DNA from: Enoplosus armatus
Lineage: Eukaryota > Chordata > Actinopteri > Centrarchiformes > Enoplosidae
Length of the DNA: 64,000 nt
Reading direction: 5' to 3'
NCBI RefSeq assembly: GCF_043641665.1
Contig: NC_092192.1
Coordinates: forward strand, 21,429,978-21,493,977
Program-made: the position numbers and the translations under genes
Shown: in pieces, positions 48,070 to 61,061 of the stretch
Layout of the letters: each line of letters begins with the position of its first letter
Position numbering within the stretch: position 1 is the stretch's first letter
Notes under the pieces: model-generated
The model's input: only the letters and a program-made list of their open reading frames with translations
Database searches by the model: none
What the model was told of the DNA's origin: nothing

Positions 48070-48620
48070 CTATCCGTTTCACACACGCAGGGACAGAAGG
48101 TTCGATATTCATTCGATCGATGAATGAAAAGGCACAATGGCAAAATCGGACGGGCTCCTTTTCAAATCCACGTCTCCAATGTCCCCCCCCCCGCCACCCC
48201 TCCACAGTCTGCAGTCGCTGGGCGGCTGGTGTGGCAGGCAGAGAGAGAAAGAGAGAGAGAGGAGAGCAAGGGTTACATCAAGGCTGCTCCCTGGACCGTG
48301 CAAACAAGTCTAGACCAGTGACCTGTTCAATGGCTCCTTTTGAGGAGTGGGGCAAGTTCGGTCAGAGCGAGGAGAAAGGCAGGCACAGCCTCTTTTCACT
48401 GCCGAAGCAGCTCACAGCCTGCGATCGACAGGAGGTAAGGAGGGCCGGGAGGGCAGGCATCTGCTTCCATGGTTACGGGCCGGGTATGGGGACCCTACTA
48501 TTGAGGAAGCTCCGTTCTCATGCTCCCACAGAGGCAATGTCACGCATTTTAAAAATGCGTCAGGCCGGGGCGAGGACCATATCCACCAGCGGCAGAGTCG
48601 CTCTTTGAGAGGGGAAATAA
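48070..48620 (+). promoter_or_regulatory. CpG-rich patch with a consensus splice donor; candidate promoter / first exon
   Basis: This stretch stands out from AT-rich surroundings. By eye it holds about 25 CpG dinucleotides, including ttcgatattcattcgatcga, tcgctgggcggc, gagcgagg, gcgatcgaca, ggttacgggccggg and gccggggcgagg. A consensus donor (GGAG|gtaagg) occurs at 48,435 on the + strand. A CpG island with a donor 12 kb upstream of mir-99a could be a start site for the microRNA host transcript. No TATA box or transcript data support this directly. Confidence 0.35.
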
Positions 48621-51600
48621 AATGATAGCGCGTCAGTTTGAGGAGGGAAAAAAGAGTAGGGGTAACGCTTTGGGATGGGGGTGGCAGCATGTGCATGAGA
48701 AAGAAAGAAATGCGTCACATGATCGTGGCAAATCCTAATTCAAAGTAAGATGTTTTTTTTTCTTCTTCGGCGAGCCACATTGATGTTCTCAAATTTTGCT
48801 GGGTCTACATTTTGAGCTGCTTTTGTGGTGAAATGGTATTGTTCTGTGGAAGTCAGTGGCACAGATGATTTATCCTCGGAGGGAGCAAAGGTCAAGGTTT
48901 ATGTGGTGAACTCCTTTGTTGAGAGGCAGAGATATCATCTTAATGAGGATTCTCTCCAACCAGAAACTTTCATGTTTCAAGCATAAAAAGAGGAGTGAGG
49001 GAAGAAGGAGAAGGAAATGATCTGTTTTTAATTTTTCACAGGAATTTCTTCTTCAACATTTATCATTTTCAATGAGCAGAAGACTGTAACCTGGTAAAAA
49101 TGTCAGCATTTATAGGCAAGTTTAACAGATCAAGTTGTGCATAATTGTTACAATAACAGATTGTGTGTGTGAGGGCTTTGGATTGCAAATCTGTCTGAAT
49201 GTGAGGAGTCACGTCTGACTGTTTGTGTGTTGATTTGTTTGTGTTTGGGCACAAGCTGTGTGTGTGTGCGTTGAGTTGAATGGATGCTTTGGGCTTTTCT
49301 TCATGAAGGAGGGGTGTGTTGGAACGTTGAATTTGGTCATGCAGCTGACGCTTTACCCCCTAACACACTCCAAACAGAACGGACAGATGGCCGGCCCTCA
49401 GGAAGGGCTCGGGGCGTTGGATTTGCTCTCAGACCGTGGGAAAGTCTTTGGCTGACTTCACCTGCTCAGGGAGCTGATGTGACTGGATTAAACAGCAAAG
49501 AAAGAAGTGAGAAAGGAAAACTTAACGTGGACAAAGGTGCACAAGGCTTTGTGCAAGTGCGAGCATTTTCTCATATCTTGTTTTAAGAAGGGAAAATGGG
49601 ACAAATGGAGACCCATTAAAAACATTTAGATTGTTTTTAAAGAACAGAAAACATGCCTTGTAAAATATTATTTTTTTTTACTGTGTGCAAAGGGAGACAG
49701 GGTGGATGGGTTCATTCTATTTTTTGCACGTGTCTTTGTAATCCTAATTGGAAACAGTTGATCCTCAGTTTGTTGGGACATTAGACATGATGTTTGGCCA
49801 TCTCTCTCTCTGCTTTTGATTATCTCTGTCTCAGAGAGACGGCCATGTGCAGGCTTTGATTTATTGTTATTAAAAAAGAATGGGGCCGTTTGTCAGGCTT
49901 TCATCTGATTGATGCTAAGATGTATGCACACTTCGAATTCATACTCATAAGAAACCACGGGCCGTGCATTTAATGGGTCATTAATTGTCTGTTTGAATGT
50001 GCAATAAAGTTAAATGAAATGACTTGCGCTGAAACATTGTGTTTTGCTCATTTCATTTAGCGCGTGGATGTTGGTGTTCATGAAGACACCGCTTAAAGGT
50101 GTGCTGACAAGTGTGAAACTCCATTTTAAAGCATACAAATGAATGATAGCAAACAACAACAACAACAATCACTGTCATAACTGGAATAATGATCAATGTA
50201 GCATGAAGTCCAGACAGGTAGCTCTTGATTCACCACTCAAGGATTCCCCTCTGTGATCTGAGTGCAGATTTTAGCAAAAGAAAAACCAAAGCTCCTCACA
50301 TTCACCATCATCTGAACTGTTTACTTATCAATTCATATTCTGCTTGAGTTCAATATTATTGAGGCTTTTAAGTCATTGTAACCATGGCAGTATACTCACC
50401 GTTTACATTTTGAGGATAGTGTGTGTGTGTGTGTGGGTTCTGTGTGTTTTTAGATTACTTACTGACAATATTATCCAGTTTTCTCTATAATCTGTTGCAC
50501 ATTTTAGAGATATACATATATTTTTGTTGCTGTTCTTTTTGTTTATTCTTTCTGATTTTTTAACTCCGGAAAATGTATTTGCCAAGTATCTTTTTGCACT
50601 GGCAAATAATTGCATAGCTGTCGTGTTTGTAACACCAGCCCAGGCGTCTCCAAATGTTGATTCATAACCACAAGAAGTCATGATTGCTGCTCCTTTGAGT
50701 GCCATGCTCTCAATGAAATACTCTGCCGCAGTTTGGCTACAAAAAGGCATTATCTTTGATACAAGCAGAGTGCATAAGAGTTCAATTTGGGTACGAGTCA
50801 AGGGCTCTTCATCCGAGAAGGGTGGGTGTGTGTGTGTGTGTTGTTGGGTGGAGGGGGCTGTGGAGAACTAATCAAATGTGGTTATGCGCAGAGCGGTGTA
50901 GTAGTGTTTGACAAGAAATGTGAACTTGACTCTGCGGCGCTCAAGAGACCCTTCAGGAATTGTGCGTGGACCGGTTTAGTCGTAGGTTTATTGTGCTCTT
51001 CAGATTTAACCAAAGCTGCCTTATTTCTGGGAATGATTTGTGGCACGAGGATTAGGTCATACAGTTGCGTTTGGTATTCATTTGCACCACGTTCCCTTCC
51101 AGAGCAGCGATGATGGGACAATGTCAACAGGAATTTAGACGACATTGTTGCTCCTTTCTCTCTCAGCTCTAAAGGCGCTACTAATTCCACTTAAGCACTT
51201 CACTCAAAGAGATATGATGTTCCAACTTTGTCTTCTTTCTTTTTTTTTTTCTTCTCCTCGTGTGTATGTGAGCTCATCTCGGGCGTCTCGATGCAGAAAC
51301 GCTAACAAAACACACTTTTTTTTTGTCGGACTGTGTAGCTGCGTAACATTGATGTAGATGGAGCTGGTCTCTGACAGTGGACCAACACTAATTGGGTTAC
51401 TAGAGCTCGTTCCCCATTCGCTCATGCACCGTATATATATATACACACACTAAGAGACATTTTGTGCTCTGGCCTCGCTGACCTGTTCACATCATGGTTT
51501 ATTTTTATAGTGGTAATTTGCCATTGGCCCGATGGTTTGGTTTCAGAGGCCCACATCATTAATCATGGAGGGCATTACTGCAGTATAATTACACTTTCTC

Positions 51601-53150
51601 TAAGTGAACCCGCAACATTTCCCGCATGTGCGCTCTCTATCTCTGTCTATAACACAAACACACACGGTCGGGATGTAGTCAGCTACAAAGTATGCTCAAC
51701 ACAACAGCACAGGGGAGAGCAGAAGTGCCTGGTCTATATTGCTGAAATACTGCGTACCATTCTCGATCCAAGAAGTAATAAGAGGCCTAATATCCTCATA
51801 TAAAATGCAAACGTCAATATCCTTCTTAACCGCATCTGTGAAGAATGACTGAAAGAACTGTGTTGGTGTGGACTGACCACACTGGGACATCCTCTTAAAG
51901 AACGCCATTTGAAGCTAGAACTTAAGACAAGAGTTAACAATAATTGAAACCACAAACACCCCAGGAAACAAATGAATGTGTGTGTGTGTGTGGGGGGGGG
52001 GGGGGGGTTGGAATCAGTGGCAATGCTGTGTAACCCCTTTAAGATCATTATTCCACACAAAATGCACCCCCGGGGTGTGTGACACATTTGTGAATGGGCT
52101 CTTCCACGGGATTTAACGGGTTAACAGCAGACAAAGGGAGCTGGGACCATGTAGCACAGCAGGGGAGACCCCAGTGGAAACACCAGGCTGCCTTATAATC
52201 CCCGCTCTGTCCCATCCCGTTTGCTCTGCCTGCAATCACGGCTGACTGGCATGTGCTCTGTAAGGCTAACATGGCTTTGGGGTGAGAGGAGCCACATGTT
52301 TTCAACTGGAGCGCATCTCTGCAGAATTCCCTACACCACCTCGCACACACCTATACACATACCCATGTGTGGATATTTCACACTCGAGAAATGATAATTA
52401 AAGACAAATGGTTTAATTCCGAATGGATGGACATGAACTTTGGACAGATGCCTGACTTTATTGTCTTGACCAGCTGCATGTGATTTCATGCTGTAAGCCC
52501 TGATCTATCTTACTAGAAGCATCACACAGTACACTGTAGGTCTACATGTGTCATATGGATCTGGGTGTATGCTGGAGATCATAGCGGCCTAGCAGAATAA
52601 ATCCAGTGCATAATACAGTGTTGCACAGCTGTTAGTTCCCCGATGTTTGCAGCACGTCTTTTGTCTGTGTTGCACTTAATTTAATTTTTATTTAAAAAGG
52701 AAAGATTGGGAAAGGATAGAAAGATTTCCACTTCCTTTTATGAGAGTCTGAAGCAGTTTAGGTCAGTAACCTCATTTTTAATTTCCACATTTCTGTGTAC
52801 TGTGAAAATGTAGTGAGTTATTTATGAAATACAAATGAGCTTTTGCTTATTTCCTCCAAATATGTCCCTTAATGCAGGCAGAAAAGTCCGGACATAAAAC
52901 ATAACTTGTTAATATCTGCAGGAAGGCTGGCTTAACATCAGCATGCACAGATGTTTTGAAGGCTCAGTTACAAATCTTCGGTACCACTTTTTGTGCTTGG
53001 AAGGTCCTTTCTGGGTGAAATGTGAGTTTTTACATATCAAACAGTAACCAAAAATAATGAGCGTAATATCTTCTAAACAACAAGTGATTATTCTAAATAA
53101 CCAGATAAATAAAGCGTCATCATCATTACAGTTCCAAGCTCTTCGTCTTA
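48621..53150. other. Intergenic, no gene seen
   Basis: It contains (AAC)n at about 50,153-50,167, short TG runs, and a TG/G-run at about 51,976-52,007. The part at about 49,830-50,040 has a mixed, homeobox-site-rich texture that could be a conserved enhancer. Nothing can be assigned. Confidence 0.45.
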
Positions 53151-53154
53151 TAAA

Positions 53155-53270
53155 GCTTGACAGTTAGTTCGCTGCCAGTTCAGGGTTTGATTGTCACTGT
53201 GCCAAGCCTTGAGTCAAACCTTTGCTTCTCCATGAGTTTCATGTTTTCTGGATGTAAAAAGGCAATAAAA
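53155..53270. repeat. Possible SINE-derived fragment
   Basis: cagttagttcgctgccagtt, followed by cagggtttgattgtcactgt and then tttgcttctccatgagtttc, resembles the tRNA-related part and body of a teleost SINE, heavily diverged. No tail or duplication is seen. Confidence 0.35.
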
Positions 53271-56200
53271 CTATTTAGGGCAGTATTTCCGATGCAAAAT
53301 GGCATAAAGTAATTTCCTCAATGTGTGGTGAAGTTGAAGAAATGCCTAGATAATTCTAACATGTATTTAACTTGTAATGTTTTAGAATTGCTCCGGCCTC
53401 TTGAATGAATGGATGGTAATGTTTCTCATCGGATTATTAACACGTCTGACAGTTTTACCAGGTTTTTGACTCGAAGCAGTTTGGTTCCCGTGAGAAGTTC
53501 GATGTTGAAAGTCGTTGTTTGACCTAGCTGAAATCTGCACAGTACTCTCTGGACGTCATACAGATTCCGAGCGTGTTTCCGGACCTACTCAGACGGTGCT
53601 TAGGAAGTCAATTACAAGCTAATGGCCATTTTCATTGGAAGGCAGTGCTGATTCACCTGCTGATTTACCTGCAAGTCACCTGCTTTATTGGCCACAATAA
53701 GCGCTATGGACACTTCCTCCTATCTAGCGCCCAACTGTGAGCAAAAGGCATCTGAGCTCAAGCAGCCATTTAAAAATCATCAAATATTAATTCATCTCCT
53801 CCTTCCTTATGAGTTTTCGCTTATTGACTGGTACCTCCTAATTGTGTCTGATTGTTTTGCAAGAGCCTAATTAAGGCCTTGAATCGGCAATCATTTTTCC
53901 ATAGTCCTACACTAATTCACGTAATTTCCAGTGTTCTTCTTCCCATTGTCAGGCGATTGCTTTGATAATGAGAGGTTGTGCAGAGGGATTATCTTTGGGA
54001 GAGCATTTGGTGGGGACACGCAGAGAAAAGGTATCATTATGATAACTGCCTCCTCTGCCTCCGTAATGAGAAGTCATCCTTAATGTAGTCGATTACGGTC
54101 AGCTCCTCTGGAGATAGCCTGTGGAAAATTATTTGTGCCATATAATGCTCAGAGTCTCTTTGAAATGTACACACCTGTCGCTAAGATCTCAAGGTGGAAA
54201 GAAGCAGAAAACTGTCTTTGTCTGTTTGGTGGAGTATACCTAGAACACCGAAGTGAATGTGTGCTGCTTCCTCAAATAACCTTCAGAGATGTACCAGACT
54301 AAACTTGGAGGAATCGTCGTGATACTTGAATAAGGCTATAAAAATGTTCGAGTGTACACTTTAAGTGAAATAATTCTGATTTTTTTTCATAAGGTATAAT
54401 GGTGTAACCTTTTGTGTCTCTCTCAGTGCTGAGTGCTTTGAATGAGTTGTGCCTATGAGCCCCTTGAGTATTGGTTCACCTGCACTAATGTGCTGCTTGT
54501 GCTCTCCTGGTTTATTATTGTGTTATTTATCTAAAATGAACTAATAGCAGTAACACACGGCTCGGTGTCAGCCTCGAGATTAAATGGTGTTTTGCTTTTT
54601 TATTTAGTCAGGATAATGTCAAGAGCATTTGTCAGTTATCTCCACAAGAATGTCTTCTAATGACAGACCACATGAATAAGAGCAAATGTTAAAATCAAAA
54701 CCATGCGCCTACCTACTCACGTGACTTCCAATGAGCGTAACATGATCAGAGAATTTATCTAAATGTCAGAAAGGAATATTTCCAAAGCTTTGCTGTCTTT
54801 TTAACATTGCAAATTATTGCAAATCTTAAAACAACAACTACCTACGTCTAAGAATCTCACCACGTAGGTTTTGGCATCCGTATTTTTAAAGCTGACCCGG
54901 AATATTTCATTTTCAGCCATGAAAATACGTAAAGAGAGGTAACTGTATCACACGACAACATTTGAAATGTTGACTGAGATTCATCACTGGTTTCTGTAGT
55001 ATCTTTTCTGTACTGTGTACTTTTTAATTACATTTGATTTGAGGACAATGCTAACCTTATCTCTGTATAGTGCTAATTCCATCACTATGTAAATGCTAAA
55101 CTAAGCCTTTCATTTCTCCATTGTTTTTGTCGTATTGCCTAGGCTGCCTGATAGGAGACAGCCGTAATTAAAACACAAGGCCAGGTCACGGGGTGAGCCG
55201 ACACACACAATAAAAAGCTCCCCAAGATTCCAGGGCGAAGGTGCCACACAGTCCAATCCATTTTAATTGTCGTTTGAATTAATTTGAAAATGCTCGGGTC
55301 AATTAAGAAGATGCATTCCTCTGGCTGTGTGTAATGTCATATTCATCGATCCGTAGAGGTTACTTTATGCACTCATGTGCAGGATACATTTATGTTTCTG
55401 AAACTCCGCTGTTTGGAATTCATTAGGTATTGATCCCGTCTAGCGACGGTAAAAGCGCAGTCTGATAGCAGCCTTGTCTGAAGCCAGGTTATCAATTCAG
55501 TGCCATTCAGAAACAGATGCCCTTTTACTTTGTTATTGTTATGGATCAACATTTGATACCCCAGCAAAACCCCTTATATCCCTATCGCCAAGCGTCTTTA
55601 AATTAAGCCCAAATGAGACACCCTTTGTGCTCAGTGATAGAAAAAGATGTTTCTGCGTCTGGTCGGTGTAGATTTGGCCTCGGCGTGCTTTCTTGTTCAG
55701 AGTTAGTGTGAGGTTTGGTTGCCTCTGCACAGCCTCTTCCTCTCTTCTACTCTCTCGCAGTCTGATTCTTACCCTCCATCCATCCCTCCCTTGCGCGCTG
55801 GTTGGCTGTCGGTTAGTCAGCTGCAGCCAATAAGCCTTGGTAAAAATCTCAGTGTTTAGTCTGGTGCTAGGCAGCAGGATCAACAGACAGGTGGGTCAGG
55901 CAAAGTCATCGCCTTGGCTGGCTGCACGGCGAAGCTCTGTTAGCTTTTAAAGCAACATTACACCCTGGGTTAACATTATTCCTGTCATCCTAAACAGTTT
56001 AGTCAATATTTGTGAACATCAACGTTTCTCTTCTAAAGCCAGAATGCTGAGAAGCATTACTCTGATTTTGTAAAAAAGGGTCACTTGTTTCTAGTGTTTG
56101 CACCTCGCTGTTTTGTTCTGTAGTCATATTTTTTTCCTTGTGAATCTTGTTTACAAGTGGCTGAACACTGAGAAAGAGGGGCCAGACAAGGGCACAGTAA

Positions 56201-59200
56201 GGCTAGGCCTCTCTACAGTGTGCAGCCTCGACTCTCTCTTTCTTTGCCAATCATAATCTGCAGCTTTTTCCCCCCAGTATACGCAGAATAACTCAGGAAA
56301 CAGAGTTATCCAAAATATTCTTTGCAGAATGTCAAATTTCAGCATTAGGGGGTTTTATTGTGTTATTCTTTCCTCAGCAAGTCGAGTCAAATACTGCAAC
56401 GCGATGAAATGGCTGGATTGCTGTGTCTCTCATTAAATTGAACTGTATAAACTTCTGTCAGGATGAACCTGTTGACTGTTTTTTTTCTGTCACTGCTTGA
56501 GGCAACATTAAATTAATGGAGATAAGAGCTTTGAGCCAAAAATAACACCCAGTCTCTGGCGTGCCTGTGGAGAATAAAATAGCACAAATTATCGTCCTCC
56601 AGAGTTTTGGCTGCCGGTGTGCAGGGTTTTGGTAAAAATAACAAAAATGTATAATGTGTTAGTCTTTTAAGAATGCAGATTGTCAAGTGAACAACTGTCC
56701 ATAGTTTTTTCTTTCACAGATCTCATTTCATTTTTCATCATAAGGACATTAAAAAATTGTCAGATTTGTTGGTTTTGTCCATTAATTATATAATGTTTGT
56801 GTTACTGGGCAGATGTATGTTGTTGTTATGGTATATTAACAGGGCATTTAAAAAAAACAAAACACCGCTGGCTAATATAACATAGCTTTTTCAGCTTTTT
56901 CATATCTGTGCACATCCAATGTGTTTTTTTGTGTCCACCTCTGCCTCTCCCTCCCCCACTGTATTACCAGGTTGAGTTGTCTGGCTGATTTTTCCACCAT
57001 TGCACTGTCTGGTGTGCAATGGTATATCCCCAAGGGAAGTCCTTTACCGCCCCCCATTCTCATTTGAACTCTGACCCTGGCCTCCTGCCTTTCAGGATAT
57101 GAAATGACCCTCTCAGTGGGAGAATGTTTTGGAGCTGTTGTAGTTGGGTGTGTTTCATGTGGGCTGGAGCAGATGAGGAGCATGGCAATTTTGTAGTGAG
57201 ATCCAAGGGCTCTATTTTAACTATGCAATTGCAATGACTTGTGTCTTCAGACAACGAGGACGTCTCTGAGCGGACTATTTTCTTTTACATAGTGTGCTAT
57301 GCACAAAAGGGTGGTGTGACATGGAATATAGATAGGGTGTGGTGGTTAATCACCATCTTCTCAGCCAGTCATAGCACCCGTCTCGCGTATTTAATAAACA
57401 GATGTGCCAATCATGGAGCATGATTAAAATGGCTCATCAGAGCGGTTTCTCTCAAGTACAAAAAATCATTTGGTTGTTCGTGAGATGCCAAGAGATCCTG
57501 TCCCCAGGATACCACCGTGTCCTACACCCACTGGTTTGCAATAATAGGAATAGGAATACAAGTTGTAACCGGCCAGTTTGATGTGCAGAGAAGCGCAGAA
57601 GTTTGTTCTGTTATTTTGCAGCAGAGAGGTGTTGACTGTACGTGATATAATCAACGTGCATGCATGTCCAAACTGTTTGTGCCTCTCCTCCCACATTTTT
57701 GCAAATGGAGTTGTGCATGGCATGAAAACAACAATGCAAGTGCCAAGATGTAGTAATGCTGTTTGCACCAGCATGAAAAAGAGATGTTACTGCTTGTCCT
57801 GGCCACCACACCAGTCTGTGGTCAATTTATTGTCTCCTTGAACCATCATAATTTACATTCTCTGCTTTTTCAAAATCAACCGTCGTACGTACACAGCAAT
57901 CTGTTTCGGATCTGCATTTCTAACAGCAGCTACATCCTTACTCACTAAAATCAGATCATAAACACTAAATAACAAATAGAACTGTTGAGATATACACAAG
58001 GAGTATCTTAAATGCTGCCACTGCATGTCCTGACTATTTTATAGACGTGATCTATGTGTGGTGTCTCTCAACGCTTGGCGTGCTTGTTGTGCATTCAACG
58101 CACACTGTCATTACACTCTTATTAACTTTGGAGTCAAAAATTATGATTTGATTGTTATGTGTGCCGAAAAAACATTTCTACACACATTCTAAACAGACAG
58201 AGAGCTAATAAATCACAGTGAGAAAAGAAAACAAAGTGTCAAACAGCCTTTGACGTAGTTCTCCTGCTACGATCACAAACCGAGCCACTCTCCTATTTAT
58301 TCATGGACAGAGTTGAGCAAGTATGGCAGATGCTCAACAGTTTGGTGTTAAATTGAGTGAGAGAGCCGGCATATGAGAGGCTCTCGGGGCAGAACTTTAA
58401 TCTCGTCTCTGGTGGATACCTTGCTCTTTAGTCAGTCACAGGTCCATGACATATGCTTGCGTTATTGTGACAAACCACCTGATTGTGTTTGGCTACTGTT
58501 CTGGCTAAACGGCAGAAGTACACGACGAGGGAAAACATGTTCGTCTGCTGACGACACGAGAGACTTTATTCACTCACCGAAGAAAACAGGAATTTAAATG
58601 TAGTGTATGGGGGGGGGGGGGGGGAACAAGTGAATTATTGCATATACAATCACAAGTTCCTCGTATCTCCCAGTGCCCCCGTTCTCTCCAGCAAAGCCAC
58701 TTTAATGAATTGACTCCTTTGATGTATTATGAATCTGATCTGCTGTTTGTGTTTGCTGAAAGGGCTCACGTGGTTTAGATTAATTGTGTTTTAAAGCAGA
58801 TGCTTGTCAACTTGATTTCAGTCTCCAAATGTATTTGAATCAGGAGGTGCACTTGGAGTTTGTCACCTGCGTCCAGTTTTTTGCATTTACTCTGTCAAAA
58901 GAATTATGGCATCTGAGCTGAAATCTTAAGCAACCAGCACGCCCATAGAGTTGACTTTGGAAGGCACTAAGCATTCCTGCTCGACACCATATTAGCCCCT
59001 GCTTCTCCCCACCTCGGGGTGCTGGGCAGCCTGCCAGGTACAGGTTGCCATGACTCCTAACACCACCCTTTACACTGCCCCCCCCCCCACCCCCCTAGAA
59101 GGTGCCAGATTTTGGGAGGGAGGCAGGCCGAGCTAACGTTTTGATTTAGACAAAAGATGTCTTCACAATGTCAGCAGAATACTTACTGGGAATGCTGTGG

Positions 59201-59253
59201 CTTTCTGGTAGGAAATCATGTGATCTTTCCAGCTAAGGTTTTGTAATGGTGCC

Positions 59254-59301
<48 letters not shown>

Positions 59302-60239
59302 GAGAGGGAGAAAAGGGGGAAACTTTGAATAATGATGCCAGCTAATCGTTTTTATCCAGTTTTTTTCTCCTCTTGTTCTTGTTTGTTTCGGAGAAAATGG
59401 CGGAGAGCGCATCGCTTAACTGAACCCGTACTGTCAGTGGGCTCAGTTTAGAAGTGCCCCTCGATCTTTTCATCATTCCTCTCATTACCAAACCCCCCCC
59501 CCAAAAAAAAACACTCGCTGCTCATTGCTCACACCCAGATAGAAAGTGTGGATAGAGGAAAATAGAGATGATAAATCAGACAGGATAGTAGAAATGTGGG
59601 TAAGTGGCATTTTCTTCTCACTTCAGACTTTCCTTTGTCGCACTGCGGCCGTAGGAATATTCCGTTGTTTGTGGCTCTCTGGCACTGGCACAGTTAATGG
59701 TAGCTGACCGTGGCATGCTTGATTACACTGGCATCCCTCTCAGGCTCTGCTCTCTGCTATCTGCGGTCTTGGCTAAGTTGAGCTAACCTCTCACCACAGC
59801 CACATTGCTGCTGGCCAGGAAGAGGACTGCTATGGCAATTCTGCGGGCTAGTTTGGGATAGCGGTCCACAACAGAGTTATGATTGTTATTATTATGGACT
59901 TCATTTCATATCTGGGAACTGCTGAGGCATGTGACGCTCCCAAACCGAGGCACAGCGACTTAAGAATACACAGCAATTTATGTTTGAACGATTTTTTTTT
60001 TTCCCCCCATATGGATCTGATGTTGTCAGAACAGTTACTGGCATGTTTTGTAACGTAATACTCTTCTTTTTCCTTTCTCACCATGATGCTCCTCGTTGGT
60101 TTCCTATGCAGTTTACCGATAGTGTTGCTAGTATTTCATAATGCACTGTAGCTATTACTAATTCAGTAACAGGCCTTAAAAAAAACAATAGTTACATACC
60201 ATTGTGTGGTGTTGAAAACTTTCTTTTTCCTGTTTTTAG
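53271..60239. other. Intergenic or host-gene intronic, no coding gene seen
   Basis: It includes a G-run at about 58,610-58,624, a C-run near 59,080-59,090, (AG)n at 59,259-59,296 and otherwise mixed sequence. Two stretches, at about 53,600-54,170 and 55,140-55,400, are free of simple repeats and rich in TAAT/ATTA cores. They are candidates for conserved non-coding elements, unproven here. Confidence 0.45.
59259..59296. repeat. (AG)19 microsatellite
   Basis: A perfect AG array. Confidence 0.96.
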
Positions 60240-60304
60240 AGAGGCGAACTAAAAAGTGACCCCGGGGCAGCAACAAAACCCTGAGCAGGACACTCCCATG
60301 AAGG
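60240..60304 (+). ncRNA. Candidate exon of the mir-99a/let-7c host transcript
   Basis: A 65 bp block sits between a strong acceptor (ctttctttttcctgtttttag) and a perfect donor (AGG|gtaagt). It ends about 380 bp before the mir-99a hairpin, on the same strand. Its sequence is not repetitive and has no coding similarity. By position it would be the exon just upstream of the intron that carries both hairpins, as in the mammalian MIR99AHG arrangement. Expression evidence is lacking. Confidence 0.45.
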
Positions 60305-60682
60305 GTAAGTTATCACAATCCTTTCACCATCTGTCTGATGAACTGTCATTTTTTTGGGGGGTGATTTTCAACAAAGGCTCTCGCTGCAGTTTCTCTAAAT
60401 GCCAGCCGAACTGAACTCGGAACCCTTTTGCTCCAGACTTTCGGCTCAGTGTCTCTGTCACGCTCCATATGAACGCTGAAGAACGCCTACGCTGTCAACT
60501 CATGTTCGGTACGCAGGGGCAAGACGTTTTGAGGTCAGGTCCTGTTGTTTGATTGGCATCTCTCCCCAAATGACACCGTCTGAGACGCGTCACACACATG
60601 TACTTTTATAGCTCTTTGTCACATTATTACCACTACTACATTTTTAGTCCTTTATTCAATTATTTTGATACTTTGGCCATAA

Positions 60683-60764
60683 CCATTTGGCACAAACCCG
60701 TAGATCCGATCTTGTGGCAAATCTGACAGCACAAGCTCGCCTCTGTGGGTCTTTGTCATTGTGG
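60683..60764 (+). ncRNA. mir99a: microRNA precursor mir-99a
   Basis: The 5p arm at 60,695-60,716 reads aacccgtagatccgatcttgtg, split here as aacccgtagatccgat plus cttgtg. This is the miR-99a mature sequence; miR-100 would have gaacttgtg at the 3' end. The 3p arm at 60,732-60,753 starts caagctcgcctctgtgggt and pairs with it around a loop of about 15 nt. Flanks ccatttggcacaa and ttgtcattgtgg extend the stem. miR-99 family members repress mTOR and related targets in vertebrates (family knowledge). It lies about 360 bp upstream of let-7c and is presumably co-transcribed with it. Confidence 0.96.
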
Positions 60765-60842
60765 TATGAACGTCGTCTTTTAACCTTTTTATTTGTTTTC
60801 TTTAATAACCTAGTTTGTTTAGGTGGTATGAACAGGTGGAAC

Positions 60843-60866
60843 ATATATATATATATATATATATAT
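60843..60866. repeat. (AT)12 microsatellite between the two microRNA hairpins
   Basis: A perfect AT array about 80 bp after mir-99a and 195 bp before let-7c. Confidence 0.95.
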
Positions 60867-61061
60867 CCCATGGCAGTACATATTTAAAACATTATGTTGC
60901 TCTCATCCCAGCAATGCACAACATCTCTATTTGTGACATGAATTTAAACCTGGAACATGATGGTGACGATGCTTTGTGTTAGATAGGGACACAGTTATTT
61001 TGGCTAGAGGATGATATACTTGTTCAACGGATAGAGAAGGGGCGCTCTAGTTGAAAATGTG

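Noticed and set aside
48120..48608. Open frame of 162 codons on the + strand
   Set aside because: It lies in a CpG-rich patch where stop codons are rarer. The product is low complexity and Arg/Gly-rich, with no recognisable domain, and a good donor at 48,435 interrupts it.
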